Part shown: positions 21,305-31,369 of the stretch, in pieces | How the letters are laid out: each line of letters opens with the position of its first letter | Numbering within the stretch: position 1 is the first letter of the stretch | DNA from: Neoconidiobolus thromboides FSU 785 | Lineage: Eukaryota; Entomophthoromycota; Entomophthoromycetes; Entomophthorales; Neoconidiobolaceae | Assembly: GCA_025603075.1 (NCBI GenBank) | Contig: MU626279.1 | Span: 1-36,578, forward strand | Reading direction: 5' to 3' | DNA: 36,578 nt | The notes under the pieces: generated by a model | The model's input: only the letters and a program-made list of their open reading frames with translations | Databases searched by the model: none | What the model was told of the DNA's origin: nothing | Made by a program: the position numbers and the translations under genes

Positions 21305-21669
21305 TTAAAATAAAGCAAACCAAAGAAAAAAGATACCAGATGCAATAACAAAAGCTAAAATTAAGGTATCTCTTCGTCGACGGATTGAGATTCGATTAAT
21401 AATGCCATTGATACTGGGTAAACTATCTATAAAAAATTAAAATAAATTTAATGAATAAATAAATGTTATTGTTAAATAAACACTAAAGCATACTTATTAA
21501 TCCTCCAACTCTATTAGTAGAATTTAAAATAGAATGACCTTGTTCACTTAGTTCATTACGAATAGCAAAAGCTTGACTATTAATATATATGTTAATCATA
21601 AATCAATAAAAAAAAATTGAAAAACATTATTCCCAACTCCTATATTTAATATATATCTCTTAACTTTTA

Positions 21670-21708
<39 letters not shown>

Positions 21709-22494
21709 CTACTTACTTTAAAGTAGCATCTGTCATTTCATATGAATTATCGATCACTCCTCTTTCTCCTAAAAAGTAATCCGTTTCATTTTCATTCTCA
21801 ATGCCTTGTAAACGTTCTCTAGCAGATAATGGTTTTTTACTATTATTAATAGGATTATTAAGTGAGGTTTAATTTGATAATGAGATATTGATAATTAATT
21901 TTACTTAAAACTTACTTTAAAAATAATTCATTTCTTGTGGAAGTTTCTACAGCTTTTTTCTAATTAAAATTAAATAAAAGTTAGATTAATTGCTTCTTTT
22001 TTATTAATTAAAAATTTAATATTCTTCTTTTTCTTTTATTGAGAATTCAAAATAAAATTAACTTACTGATACTCGTTCTAATTGTCTTGAAAAATTAATG
22101 TATTTCTCTCGACTTCTTTTAACTAAATAACCTCGATTATCTTGTCCATTATTATTCAAACTTAAATCTTGTTCCATAATCGTGAGTGATTGATCCAACT
22201 AAAATTTAGAAAGATCAGGAATTAGATAGATATAACCAATATTTAATATATCGTTAATTATAATTTTAAAGATTGAAGTTAGGAAATTAAAATCAAACTA
22301 CCTACTTGTTCCATCTTTTGTTTTATTTTTTCCATTTCTTCTTCTTCATTGAAATTTGAATTACTACTGCCTATTTCTTCCCCTTCCTTTTCTTTTTTTA
22401 AATAAAACTGATTGATACTACTTAATTTAAGTTCAATTTCTCGTGTTAATTTTTTACTCTCCTTTGTCAGCTCAGTCCATTCTGTTGAAGTCAT
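21305..22494 (-). CDS. GOS1: Golgi Qb-SNARE Gos1/GOSR1 (6 exons)
   Basis: Minus-strand exons 22494-22306, 22198-22067, 21959-21916, 21839-21717, 21576-21494, 21426-21305; 230 aa (yeast Gos1 223, human GOSR1 250). An N-terminal helical region opens with EWTELTKESKKLTREIELKL. The middle contains RNELFLN followed by the Gos1-type stretch ERLQGIENENETDYFL. The SNARE motif covers about residues 145-205, with the zero-layer Gln in ELSEQGHSIL, then the hallmark NGIINRISIRRRRDTLIL. A single C-terminal anchor follows (LAFVIASGIFFLWFALF). Gos1 acts in the Sed5-Ykt6-Sft1 SNARE complex in intra-Golgi and endosome-to-Golgi transport. The largest intron (21577-21716) carries an ATA microsatellite. Confidence 0.93.
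21671..21708. repeat. (ATA)n microsatellite in a GOS1 intron
   Basis: About 12-13 uninterrupted ATA/TAA units within intron 4 of GOS1, beside the splice donor at 21716. Probably length-variable between strains. Confidence 0.9.
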
Positions 22495-22707
22495 TGTTTG
22501 AATGTTTGTTTTTAATTTTTTAAAAAAGATAAAATTGATTCTTCACACATTTGATAATTTAAACTTCATCAAATAGGCCACATCATTAAAATTTTACAAA
22601 CTTGGCATTTATTTAACTCAAAAAAATTCAAACTTTTTAAAAATATCAATAATAAAAGCAATAAAAATTCTACACTTTTAAAATAAAAATAGTATATTTA
22701 TTTAGCC

Positions 22708-24582
22708 TTAATTAATAAGTTTTCCCAATACAGTTTCTGGGGCATATTTTTGAACTACGTCTGGTTTATGTAACATATTAAATTCTTCACTAGCATCTCT
22801 ACCGGCGAACAATAAGATCGCTTTTTTACCCCCTGGATGATCATGCATGAATTTGGTAACATCTAACACTTGTCCATTGACAACAACCCAACAATCATCC
22901 TCTTTATTATGTTGATTCACTTCAGAAAGTGATATACTTTTATCTCCTCCTGATTTCCTTTCCTCTTCTTTTCTACCTTTTTCTTCACCAACATTAATTG
23001 TATCTACATCGACTTTATTGTCACTGGTAACATTATTGTGATCTTGTTGTTGGTTAGATGACCCAGGCCATGTAAGTTCGAGAGTAACTTTATTATTCTC
23101 TGGATTAACATTGACACTAGCTTGTACACCATTAGGACTAAGATGACCACGAATATTGTCTAGGCGATTGACAGCATGACTATCACTGTTTGATGCTAAT
23201 TTCGAATATTGATAACGACATGCTGAAGAACCAGCTACTCTACCATAAACAACACAAGTCAGTAAAGCTGAACCACCAAGTCTATTAGCTCCATGGATAC
23301 CACCTGCTACTTCACCAGCAGCAAATAAACCTTCAATTGGATTGGATTCTTTTAATACTTGAGCTTGATCATTGATCTTAACACCACCCATAGTAAAATG
23401 AAGTACTGGAGTCATGTGAGCTACATAAAAAGTATCATCCATGTTAAAATTATAGTTATGGAAATATTTCTTTTTAAATTCATCCTTCTTTGATTCAGCA
23501 CCACGTACATAATCTTTAAATGTTTTTTCAAGTACTGAGGGATCACAACCAATTTCTTTAGCTAAAGCTTTACCACCTTCAAATTTGAACATAAGGCCAC
23601 GGCCCATGTAATGTTTAATATGCCATTCAATTTCTTTACCAGCTGCTGAATTTAGTACTAAACGAACTGGTCCCTTTGTTTTCCAAATTTCACCAGTAAC
23701 AAAATCACGATGTTGAAGCTCATCAACAAAACGTTTACCTTCTCCATTAATAAGTAAACCACCAACACCACGTAAAGCTTCAGCTGCCAAAAATTTAACT
23801 TTAGCTTGAGGATCTTTTGGATCAACGAGACCTGTTGGGTGAACTTGTACTTTTTCAAGATCGACAGCACTACCACCAATTTCCATTACCATTTTTAAGC
23901 CATCACCAGTACAATGATCTCCATTGGTTGTTGGTAATTCATAGATATCTGGACGATGTTTTTTGAGTACAGAGTTATCAGTGAAATCAGCGGCATAACC
24001 ACCAGTAGCTAAAATGACTGGACCATATTGTGAAAAATTTTTACCTTCTTTTTCAACTTCAACCCCAATAACTTGGTTATTAGAATCTTTAATTAACTTA
24101 ACGACTCTTGCTTTGTTATGGATCTTTACACGCTTTGGTTCAGTCTTGGAAAGTTCTTCCAACTTCTCCATCAAAGCATAAGTGATTGTCATACCTGGAA
24201 ATCTTTCTTTACCACGGTGAGTACGTGGTTCTGAGTGTCCACCTAAACGAGAAATCAAAGAAAGATCTAAAGAGAAGCGTTCTTTAAGCCATTCAACAGC
24301 AGAAGCTGAGCTGTATGTGAGTACTTTGATAAGGTCAGGTCTAGCAAGATCACGAGCGGATTTAAGAGTGTCATTATAGAAAAGCTCAGCACTATCTGGT
24401 ACCTTTTGTTGAACTTGAGTTTGAGTTAAAGCACCATTAATACCCGAGGTTGCTTTAGTACTATTGCCACCAAAGAAAGCACTTTTATCAATTACACATA
24501 CATTACCTCCTTGTTCATAGACAGTATGGGCTGCTGAAAGACCAGCTAAACCACCACCAACGACAATAATTTGTTGTGACAT
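22708..24582 (-). CDS. OSM1: Soluble fumarate reductase with C-terminal cytochrome b5 domain
   Basis: Intronless, 624 aa. Reduces fumarate to succinate, re-oxidising reduced flavin, in the Frd1/Osm1 family. FAD-binding GGGLAG at residues 9-14 and GGNSTKATSGINGA at 38-51. The active-site residues known from fumarate reductases all seem present: His248 (HPTG), the proton-relay Arg292 (QHRDFVT), His395 (LHFTMGG) and Arg434 (HGANRLGG). After a linker of low complexity (~465-549) a cytochrome b5 domain fills 550-624, with heme ligands His582 (HDHPGG) and His605 (NMLH). This fusion is common in fungi, whereas the yeast proteins lack it. No signal or mitochondrial presequence is visible, so it is probably cytosolic. 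The absence of introns contrasts with the intron-dense neighbours. Confidence 0.95.
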   Translation of the reverse strand: MSQQIIVVGGGLAGLSAAHTVYEQGGNVCVIDKSAFFGGNSTKATSGINGALTQTQVQQKVPDSAELFYNDTLKSARDLARPDLIKVLTYSSASAVEWLKERFSLDLSLISRLGGHSEPRTHRGKERFPGMTITYALMEKLEELSKTEPKRVKIHNKARVVKLIKDSNNQVIGVEVEKEGKNFSQYGPVILATGGYAADFTDNSVLKKHRPDIYELPTTNGDHCTGDGLKMVMEIGGSAVDLEKVQVHPTGLVDPKDPQAKVKFLAAEALRGVGGLLINGEGKRFVDELQHRDFVTGEIWKTKGPVRLVLNSAAGKEIEWHIKHYMGRGLMFKFEGGKALAKEIGCDPSVLEKTFKDYVRGAESKKDEFKKKYFHNYNFNMDDTFYVAHMTPVLHFTMGGVKINDQAQVLKESNPIEGLFAAGEVAGGIHGANRLGGSALLTCVVYGRVAGSSACRYQYSKLASNSDSHAVNRLDNIRGHLSPNGVQASVNVNPENNKVTLELTWPGSSNQQQDHNNVTSDNKVDVDTINVGEEKGRKEEERKSGGDKSISLSEVNQHNKEDDCWVVVNGQVLDVTKFMHDHPGGKKAILLFAGRDASEEFNMLHKPDVVQKYAPETVLGKLIN

Positions 24583-25387
24583 TTTTTATAAATACTTTTT
24601 TATTTAAAAGATAATTGATGTAAATTGATTATTCTTCTTTTTATATCATTAATCTAATCAATGTAACATCTTTGGCAGGATCTAAATGGAGGATCATTGG
24701 CTGGGGTAAAAACAATTTTAATGCTTTTTAAACGTCACACCCTTCCTTATGACTGCTTTTGGTTATTGAATTCTAACTTTTTCATCCAACCTATTGTATA
24801 TCAGTATTTCATCACTATTGATAAATAATTGGTTTTTTAACTTAACTTTTTTTTTCACATGTATAAAAATTGAAACTTTTCTTTTTAAATGGTTTCATTA
24901 AAAACTAAGCTACTGGTATATCATGAAGTCCTTTGTAAGTATTAATAGAATATTAGTTGACTAAAATAATGAATTTAGATCCCTAATTAAGAGCTGAAAC
25001 AGTAAGTTTGACCATAATGCTAAGCTCACCATAAAATGCCAACTATTTTATTATAGTTTTAATTTAGGAAAGATCTTTTGAAATCGGATTGATTTTTTAC
25101 TAGAAAGAATATAATTTTAAAATTGTCTATCCCTTATTATTATAAGCAACGTTCCAACTAGAAGATTGATATAATAGGTCTAAGTCATAAGCTTTACAAT
25201 AATAGTTATCAAAAATAGTACTGGAATTTAGAGTATAAACTTCATTAGTATCTGAGTTGAAATCCATATTGTTAACCAAATTATTATGTTGTAACATTTT
25301 ATTATCGATCTTATGGAGTTTAACCTTGATCGATCTTTATATAATTATTTTTAAATATAAATAATGTAGGTAAATACCGGACAAGTT
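24583..25387. other. Intergenic between fumarate reductase and tRNA-Val
   Basis: Mostly A+T-rich. It contains the small minus-strand frame at 25127-25297. A plus-strand ATGAAGTCCTTT/GTAAGT (24923) resembles a first exon but runs into a stop right after the nearest acceptor. Confidence 0.5.
25127..25297 (-). CDS. Small hypothetical protein, 56 aa
   Basis: ATG to TAG on the minus strand, 56 codons with a balanced, non-repetitive composition (MLQHNNLVNNMDFN, then STIFDNYYCKAYDLDLLYQS, ending SSWNVAYNNKG). TATATAAAG lies about 40 bp before the ATG. No known family, signal peptide or membrane segment. The composition looks more protein-like than other short frames in the window, but it could be a lone exon or chance. 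Confidence 0.3.
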   Translation of the reverse strand: MLQHNNLVNNMDFNSDTNEVYTLNSSTIFDNYYCKAYDLDLLYQSSSWNVAYNNKG

Positions 25388-25460
25388 GCTTCGGTAGTGT
25401 AGTTGGTTATCACGTCACCCTTACAAGGTGAAGGTCTCCAGTTCGAACCTGGGCTGAAGC
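25388..25460 (+). tRNA. tRNA-Val (UAC)
   Basis: 73 nt, intronless, full cloverleaf: acceptor GCTTCGG/CTGAAGC (one G-T pair), anticodon stem TCACC/GGTGA with loop CTTACAA (anticodon TAC at 25422-25424), and T-arm CCAG-TTCGAAC-CTGG. The A at 25461 is not part of the gene, since CCA is added later. Confidence 0.97.
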
Positions 25461-25477
25461 ATCAAATAGAAACACTA

Positions 25478-25484
25478 TTTTTTT
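25478..25484 (+). terminator. RNA polymerase III terminator of tRNA-Val
   Basis: A run of seven T's 18 bp after the tRNA 3' end, the usual Pol III stop signal. Confidence 0.8.
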
Positions 25485-26259
25485 CTTACGTCTTTAAAAT
25501 AATGTATTAAATGTATTTTTAAAACAATAGCTAATTATAATTTTAAATTAAATACTGATATTTTTTAATATATCAGGTAAATTAATATAAGTTATTGTTT
25601 AATAAAAAATAATAAAATAGCCAAGAAAATAGTATTAAATATGCTATCTTTTTTACTAGTGCTTGAGTTATTGTTATTTTATTGCTAAAGTTATTATTAA
25701 GTATACTGCTTATTTTGCTTTTTTATTTACTTATGTTAACTTTTAAAAGCAAAGTTTGTTTGAATAAAACCATATTTTAAAAGGATTTTTAATATAAAAT
25801 CTTTTCATATTCTGTTTACATGTTTATAGCTTTTTGATTTACATCAGTTATATCATCATTAAAAACAGCATATCAGGGTTTACATAGCTGTTTATTCTTT
25901 TCCTGACTCCAGCTAGTCCCACGGTTATCATAACACTGGTCATTTGAAATAGAAAGCAAACTAGAGAATATAAAGTTTTAATGCATATTGTTAAAAATCA
26001 TAAAAAAGTTTTTTTGAAGTTTATAAAAGCAACTAAAAAAACAAAAACAATTATTTAGAATAAGCCAATAATTAGGGCTAAAATTTTCAATCTCTATTTT
26101 TATTATGTAAAAAATTCTTGATATCAACAAAAATTTCAAAATAAAACTCAGAAAATTATTTCATTTGATCATTAAATTAATTCATCAATTCTAAATTCTA
26201 AATGATTTGTTTTGCCAAAAATCAAGACACAAAACTTTTCAATTCCTTATAAAAAAAGA
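25485..26259. other. Intergenic, upstream of the CLASP-domain gene
   Basis: A+T-rich, nothing coding recognised. An out-of-frame ATG at about 26202 precedes the chosen start of the next gene. Confidence 0.5.
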
Positions 26260-27786
26260 ATGTCGTATCACACCAAGACCATGGAAGAGCGTAGCCGTGA
26301 CTTAAAGCGAATCATATCAGATTGTCAACTTGTATTTGAAGAGCCTGAAAATAGCGAAAATTGGGATAAATATGAGAGCAAAATGAAATTATTAAAAACA
26401 ATCTTAATCAAAGATGAAGGTTATTTTGAGTGTCCAAACAGTAAAGATTTATTATTTAGTATTGTAGAAACCTTAAAAAATTCCATCTTAACGGATCGAA
26501 CTAAACTATCATTAGCAACTCAAGATTTAGTCAGTGTATTGGCTCAAGGCTTAAAAGGAAAATTTCAATTATTTATACCATATATCGTCCCTGCTTTGTT
26601 GAAAATATTGGGTAAAAATCGAGTTATTAGAGAAAGAGGACATGTTACATTATCTAACATAGTAGTTAGCTTTCCTTATAAAGAGATGATATTCGAATTT
26701 TTAAAGGTTCTAAAAGATAGTAATTCAAATACTTTTGTTAGGGAATCTTGCATTATACTTATTGATTATTTTATTTATGTTTCAACAAAGAGAAGTATAA
26801 TTGAGTTTCAAATTCCTATTGAAAAAGCAATTGGTTTTGCTTTATCAGATAAAGATAATAATATTCGTAATATTACTAAACATACATATCAATTATATAT
26901 AGCTCGTTGTTCAATCGAACGAATTAAATCACTAAATGATAGTATTGAAGAAGATGTATTAAATAAACTAGAAAAGAATCCATATCCAAAGCTAATTAGA
27001 AAATTAAATCGACCAATTAAAGTATTTAATAGAGATGAAGATATAGAAGAAAAGGGTAAAAGAACACATGAAGATATGGATGGTAAGTTAGTGGAGGCTA
27101 TAGATCAAGAAGACAAACCAAAATATAGAAAGTTGGTTCCTCAATTTCCCATACCTACTTACAATTGGGTCAAACCTAAAGTAAAATCATATCGCACTCC
27201 AGATAAATTATTAAAACTTAGTAGTAATAATAGCAACAACCAAACACCAACTAAAGTAAATCAAGAGGATAAGAAAACTGATAAAGGTAATAACCAAGAT
27301 GTAACTGTTTTTGGAAAAGATTCATATAATAAAGAAAATTTAATTGATAATGATTTAAATACAATGAGAGAAGAAGTAATTGTTGATATTGAAGCAGCAG
27401 ATAAGTTAATAACTCAAAATAATAAAAGTATCGAAATAACTAAAACAAATAACAACAATATTAATGGTCAAAAAGAAGATGAGCTCAATAAAGAAAAGGA
27501 TATTCAAGATTTAACTTATGAAAACAGAATGATGAATCCAATATTAAAGCCAAGCAATCGAAGGATGAAGGATGAAGACTTGACCGGCTATTTTGGTAAT
27601 AAACATATTTTACCAATTAGTAATTGTTTATCTTGTAGAGAATTTGTTTATCAAATTCCACCACCTTTGAAATCAGAAGAAATATTAACTATTTGTCATC
27701 CTCATCGTTTGATGGCTAAAAATTTAAATAAATTGGCAATAGAGGAAGAGTTTGATCAAATGATTGGAATTGTAAAACATAAATAA
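26260..27786 (+). CDS. CLASP N-terminal (TOG/HEAT) domain protein
   Basis: Single exon, 508 aa from the first in-frame ATG (MSYHTKTMEERSRDLKR). The open frame extends 16 codons upstream without an ATG, so a spliced 5' exon is possible. Residues ~10-215 form HEAT-like helices in the CLASP_N pattern: LATQDLVSVLAQGLKGKFQL, then FIPYIVPALLKILGKNRVIR and FVRESCIILIDYFIYVS. CLASP proteins (Stu1, Peg1) bind tubulin and stabilise microtubules at kinetochores and the cortex. Residues ~250-440 are charged and low-complexity. The C-terminus has CLSC (456-459) and CHPH (479-482), a possible zinc-binding CxxC...CxxH. At half the length of a classical CLASP and with one TOG-like domain, it may be a divergent CLASP or a separate family. 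Convergent with the AzgA gene. Confidence 0.6.
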   Translation: MSYHTKTMEERSRDLKRIISDCQLVFEEPENSENWDKYESKMKLLKTILIKDEGYFECPNSKDLLFSIVETLKNSILTDRTKLSLATQDLVSVLAQGLKGKFQLFIPYIVPALLKILGKNRVIRERGHVTLSNIVVSFPYKEMIFEFLKVLKDSNSNTFVRESCIILIDYFIYVSTKRSIIEFQIPIEKAIGFALSDKDNNIRNITKHTYQLYIARCSIERIKSLNDSIEEDVLNKLEKNPYPKLIRKLNRPIKVFNRDEDIEEKGKRTHEDMDGKLVEAIDQEDKPKYRKLVPQFPIPTYNWVKPKVKSYRTPDKLLKLSSNNSNNQTPTKVNQEDKKTDKGNNQDVTVFGKDSYNKENLIDNDLNTMREEVIVDIEAADKLITQNNKSIEITKTNNNNINGQKEDELNKEKDIQDLTYENRMMNPILKPSNRRMKDEDLTGYFGNKHILPISNCLSCREFVYQIPPPLKSEEILTICHPHRLMAKNLNKLAIEEEFDQMIGIVKHK

Positions 27787-28186
27787 AAAGGTTGAATGAA
27801 GGTTAGGTTGACAACTAAAGCGATTTGATTTATATGCGAAGTAGAATAAGTTTTGAAGGTATTTTTTTGAGTGATATTTGAATACTTTTTGATATACTAT
27901 TGAGAAAATAAAATGATATTTAATATTGATGTTTATATAAATCAAATTATAACTTGCTTTTGATTTGATAGATCTAATATTAAAAACTTGATACTATATT
28001 AATGTTTTATAATTAAAACTCATATTTAATTAAGATTATTAAGAATATTAAGATGATTTAGTAAATTTGGATCTTCAATAACTATTAAGTGTTAAATAAA
28101 TTAATAACAACGATTTATTATTTTATAATTTAGTAATAAACTTCAACGTTGATATTTATTTTTAATAAATTAATAATCAAGTATGC
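27787..28186. other. Convergent 3' intergenic region
   Basis: 400 bp between the stops of the CLASP-domain gene and the purine permease. A+T-rich, with AATAAA-type polyadenylation signals on both strands (for example AATAAATTAATAA at about 28095 and 28165). No gene. Confidence 0.6.
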
Positions 28187-29884
28187 TTATTTCCAAACCT
28201 CATTATCGTCCTGTTTTTCAATAATCACTTCACTTGGGGTAGGTGTTGTATTATTAGACCATTGTCTATATCTTTTAGTTACAGCAGGTACCCAAGGGGG
28301 AGCTAATTGTGAAAGAGAGAAAGTAGTAGCTTCCGAGATGGGTCTTGGAGGTGGACGAGTAGCTTTTAATTTACCAAAAGAAATTTTCTCAATAATAAAA
28401 GCTAATAAATTAAAAGCAATATACGAAAAGATACCAGCCAATAAACCGTAAGCAATAGAATAAGTAAATGGCATAATAGCAACAGTAAGGAAAGCAGGGA
28501 TGGCTTCACCTGGATGTTCCCAGGGTACCTTAGTTAAATTTTGACACATTAAACTACCTACTACAATCAAGGCAGGTCCTGTTGCCCAAGGTGGAAAAGA
28601 AGCAAATATAGGTGCTAGAAAGGTAGACAAAAAGAACATAATACCAATAACAATAGCAGTGATACCAGTTTTACCACCTTCAGCAATACCAACCCCACTT
28701 TCAAGGAAAGCAGTAACTGGTGGTACACCAAAAACAGCACCAATTGAAATGGATATAGCATCGCAAAGGAAAGCTAATGTACCACCTTCAATATTCCCTT
28801 CTTCATCTGTAATTTTTGCTAAATCAGCTAAAGCAAATATATTACCAGTAGCTTCTAATATATCCACATATAAAAAGGTAACTAACGCTAACCAGATATT
28901 ACCATGAGACATTGAAAAATCTAAAGCACCTAAAGTTTTCTCAATAGAATGAAAACCAACGACTTGTTTAAAAAAATCATACATTTCATTGCCTTTAACT
29001 GTATCTGGAAAATAAGTTACTGTTGTGTTACGAAACCAAGAGATAATTGAAACTAATAAGATACCATATAACATAGCCCCTTTACAACGAAACATAGTTA
29101 AATTAGCTATAATTATTAGGCCAAAAATACCCATCCATAAAGTAGGTGATTCCATGGTATTTGATAAACATTGTTGAGTAACAGGATCTATTTTATCGGT
29201 TGGACAGCCACCTAATGTAACTAAGGTAGCCGCCGAATGACCAATTAAACCGATACCAGCTGAAGATTGTAAACCAATAAAAGTTAAAAATAACCCAATA
29301 CCAGCACACATGGAATGTTTTAAACTTTGGGGTAACAATTTAACAATCCATTGACGAACACCAAGTACTGTTAATAATATAAAGATCAAACCTTCAATAA
29401 ATACAGCTGCTAAGGCTGTTTGATAACTTATACCACTACCACCAACGCCATGAAACCCAACAACATTATAGACAAAATAAGCATTTAATCCCATGCCACT
29501 GGATAATCCAATTGGTAGATTGGCTACTAATCCCATTAATATAGAAGAAATACCAGATACTACACAAGTAGCGGTAACGATGTCTTTTTTTATTGTATAT
29601 TGACATGCCTCATAAATGGGATCACCTACACATATAGCAGCTGGTCCAACAGCTCCCTCCACGGCATTACATACACAAGTACCTCCACTATCAGCTACAA
29701 TTAAAGAGTTTACTGCAATAATATAAGTCATGGTAACAAAGGTAGTTAAACCAGCTAATATTTCAGTACTAAAAGTGGTGTCTCGACTACCACTTCTTCC
29801 ACTACCTCGTAATTTAAAGTAACGACCAATAAAGGAAGTACTTATTTTATCATTGAGGTTCTCTATAAAATGAAACTTAGGCAT
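28187..29884 (-). CDS. azgA: AzgA-type purine (adenine/guanine/hypoxanthine) permease
   Basis: Intronless, 565 aa, with the typical AzgA-family length and 12-14 membrane spans. Imports purines with protons across the plasma membrane. Hallmarks: N-terminal TEILAGLTTFVTMTYIIAVN; LPIGLSSGMGLNAYFVYNVV, the conserved TM3 segment; DILEATGNIFALADLA; and PPVTAFLESGVGIAEGGKTG, the substrate-binding GxAxGGxTG block. An extended, cysteine-containing extracellular loop follows TM1. The hydrophilic C-terminus (~515-565) is probably cytoplasmic. No introns, unlike the intron-rich genes nearby. The upstream region has the palindrome CCGAATTTCGG near 29978, which might bind a regulator. Confidence 0.93.
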   Translation of the reverse strand: MPKFHFIENLNDKISTSFIGRYFKLRGSGRSGSRDTTFSTEILAGLTTFVTMTYIIAVNSLIVADSGGTCVCNAVEGAVGPAAICVGDPIYEACQYTIKKDIVTATCVVSGISSILMGLVANLPIGLSSGMGLNAYFVYNVVGFHGVGGSGISYQTALAAVFIEGLIFILLTVLGVRQWIVKLLPQSLKHSMCAGIGLFLTFIGLQSSAGIGLIGHSAATLVTLGGCPTDKIDPVTQQCLSNTMESPTLWMGIFGLIIIANLTMFRCKGAMLYGILLVSIISWFRNTTVTYFPDTVKGNEMYDFFKQVVGFHSIEKTLGALDFSMSHGNIWLALVTFLYVDILEATGNIFALADLAKITDEEGNIEGGTLAFLCDAISISIGAVFGVPPVTAFLESGVGIAEGGKTGITAIVIGIMFFLSTFLAPIFASFPPWATGPALIVVGSLMCQNLTKVPWEHPGEAIPAFLTVAIMPFTYSIAYGLLAGIFSYIAFNLLAFIIEKISFGKLKATRPPPRPISEATTFSLSQLAPPWVPAVTKRYRQWSNNTTPTPSEVIIEKQDDNEVWK

Positions 29885-31369
29885 AACTTATGGATTCTAT
29901 TCGAATTTTTAAGGTGTATCAAGTTGAATAATATACAAAGGAAAAGTAATTGAATAGTTGTAATTATTCAATATACCGAATTTCGGGTATCCTTGGATCA
30001 AGCTTACCAAAAAGAAATCCCAATTTCGAAATTTGAAGTATTTATAGTGGTGCGAGTTAAAATTCTAAAATTTATTTAGTCCTGAAATTTTTAAGAATAA
30101 AAATTAAATATAGGAAATAAACAATAAGGTTGATAATTAAATTGAAGTGAGTCATTAATCTTAATATTTTTTAACATTTTTTAATAAAGCGGAATATTCA
30201 TTATTTCATAGACTTTTTTTTAATAATTGACTGTTTAGGCTTAACTATCATAATGAGTTTTATTTTTTTTATTTTTGAAATATCTTATTTGTAAAAAATT
30301 ATTTTTTAAATGTTTTTAATAGTCCAGCTGATCTGTTATTAAAAGCATGATATTTTATCTTTTATCATTCAAAATGGGATCTTCTGAAAAATAAAAAGAT
30401 AGAATAACTCCCTTTTTATTAATAAACCTTATGCACCTTAATTTAATCAAAATACAAAAGCTAAAGCCAGAGTTTATTCAAAATAAAAGTAATAGCTAGC
30501 TTAAAAAAGAACAAAGGTTGTTTATCCCATTATTTGTTTTTTTGACCAAACATGAGATGGTAGAGGTAAAGTGTTATAATCGCAGATGATATTCCTACTA
30601 TAAAATAAACTACTTTATAACAAAATAAGCATTTACTCCTCCAATTAATAACTCTATTTTTTTTGACAAAAACAAAATAAAAATATTTCAAACACCTAAC
30701 ACACTTTTGTTTAAAAAAATCAGTACTTTATTATTACTGATCCAGTTTCAACATAGTTTCTGTACCTTAAGCCTATTAATTATTATTTCATTAAAATATT
30801 TTAATATTATTCATATAGTTTTTTAACCAGTCACTTAACTTTTTATTCACTTTTCGTCTAACAATAAAACATTTGGGAGTCACACTCCTTGAAGATTTTC
30901 AAAAAAAGATTTAATATCGTTATAAATTATTTTTATTTAAAATATTTAGTGAAACAAGTAACAAATTAAAAATACAAAACTATGGTTAATTTGTAGCATA
31001 ACAGTAAATGAATACTTTACCAAATTAAATTTATAAGGCAATGTTTATTTTATTAAATTAATAGAATAAAAAAGACTATGATCAAGAGGAGAGCGTGGAT
31101 TGAGAGATCAAAAGAAGGACAGATTATCAGCAGTATCTAGTAAGGGTAAACTAATACTTTTTCCCTGATTTAAACTAGTTAAGCTTAAAGTAATAAGAAG
31201 TAATTATTTAATTAAGTGAGCTTTCAATCCTGAAAGTTTTACAGTAAAGATGAAGGACTAGATTTCTATCCAAATACTAGTTTTTAGCATTATTTATCGA
31301 TGAGTCAGATAACAGAGATATTGACTAACGGTATATAAAAAACAGGACAGAGGGAGAACTACTCAGAAA
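29885..31369. other. Intergenic, ~1.5 kb, no supported gene
   Basis: A+T-rich. Two short coding-like scraps were seen and not annotated: minus-strand VGISSAIITLYLYHLMFGQK ending at a TAA near 30530, and plus-strand KRRAWIERSKEGQIISS at 31078-31140. Neither could be joined to neighbouring exons. The first 120 bp is the permease promoter. Confidence 0.5.

Noticed and set aside
24923-25010. ATGAAGTCCTTT followed by GTAAGT, resembling the first exon of a secreted protein
   Set aside because: The nearest acceptor (GAATTTAG) leads into a stop codon within four codons, and no continuing frame was found.
30530-30690. Minus-strand fragment VGISSAIITLYLYHLMFGQK ending in a stop, with hydrophobic frames upstream
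   Set aside because: It looks like a membrane-helix tail, but the only sizeable intron that could join it to an upstream frame gives the wrong phase. Not enough for a gene call.
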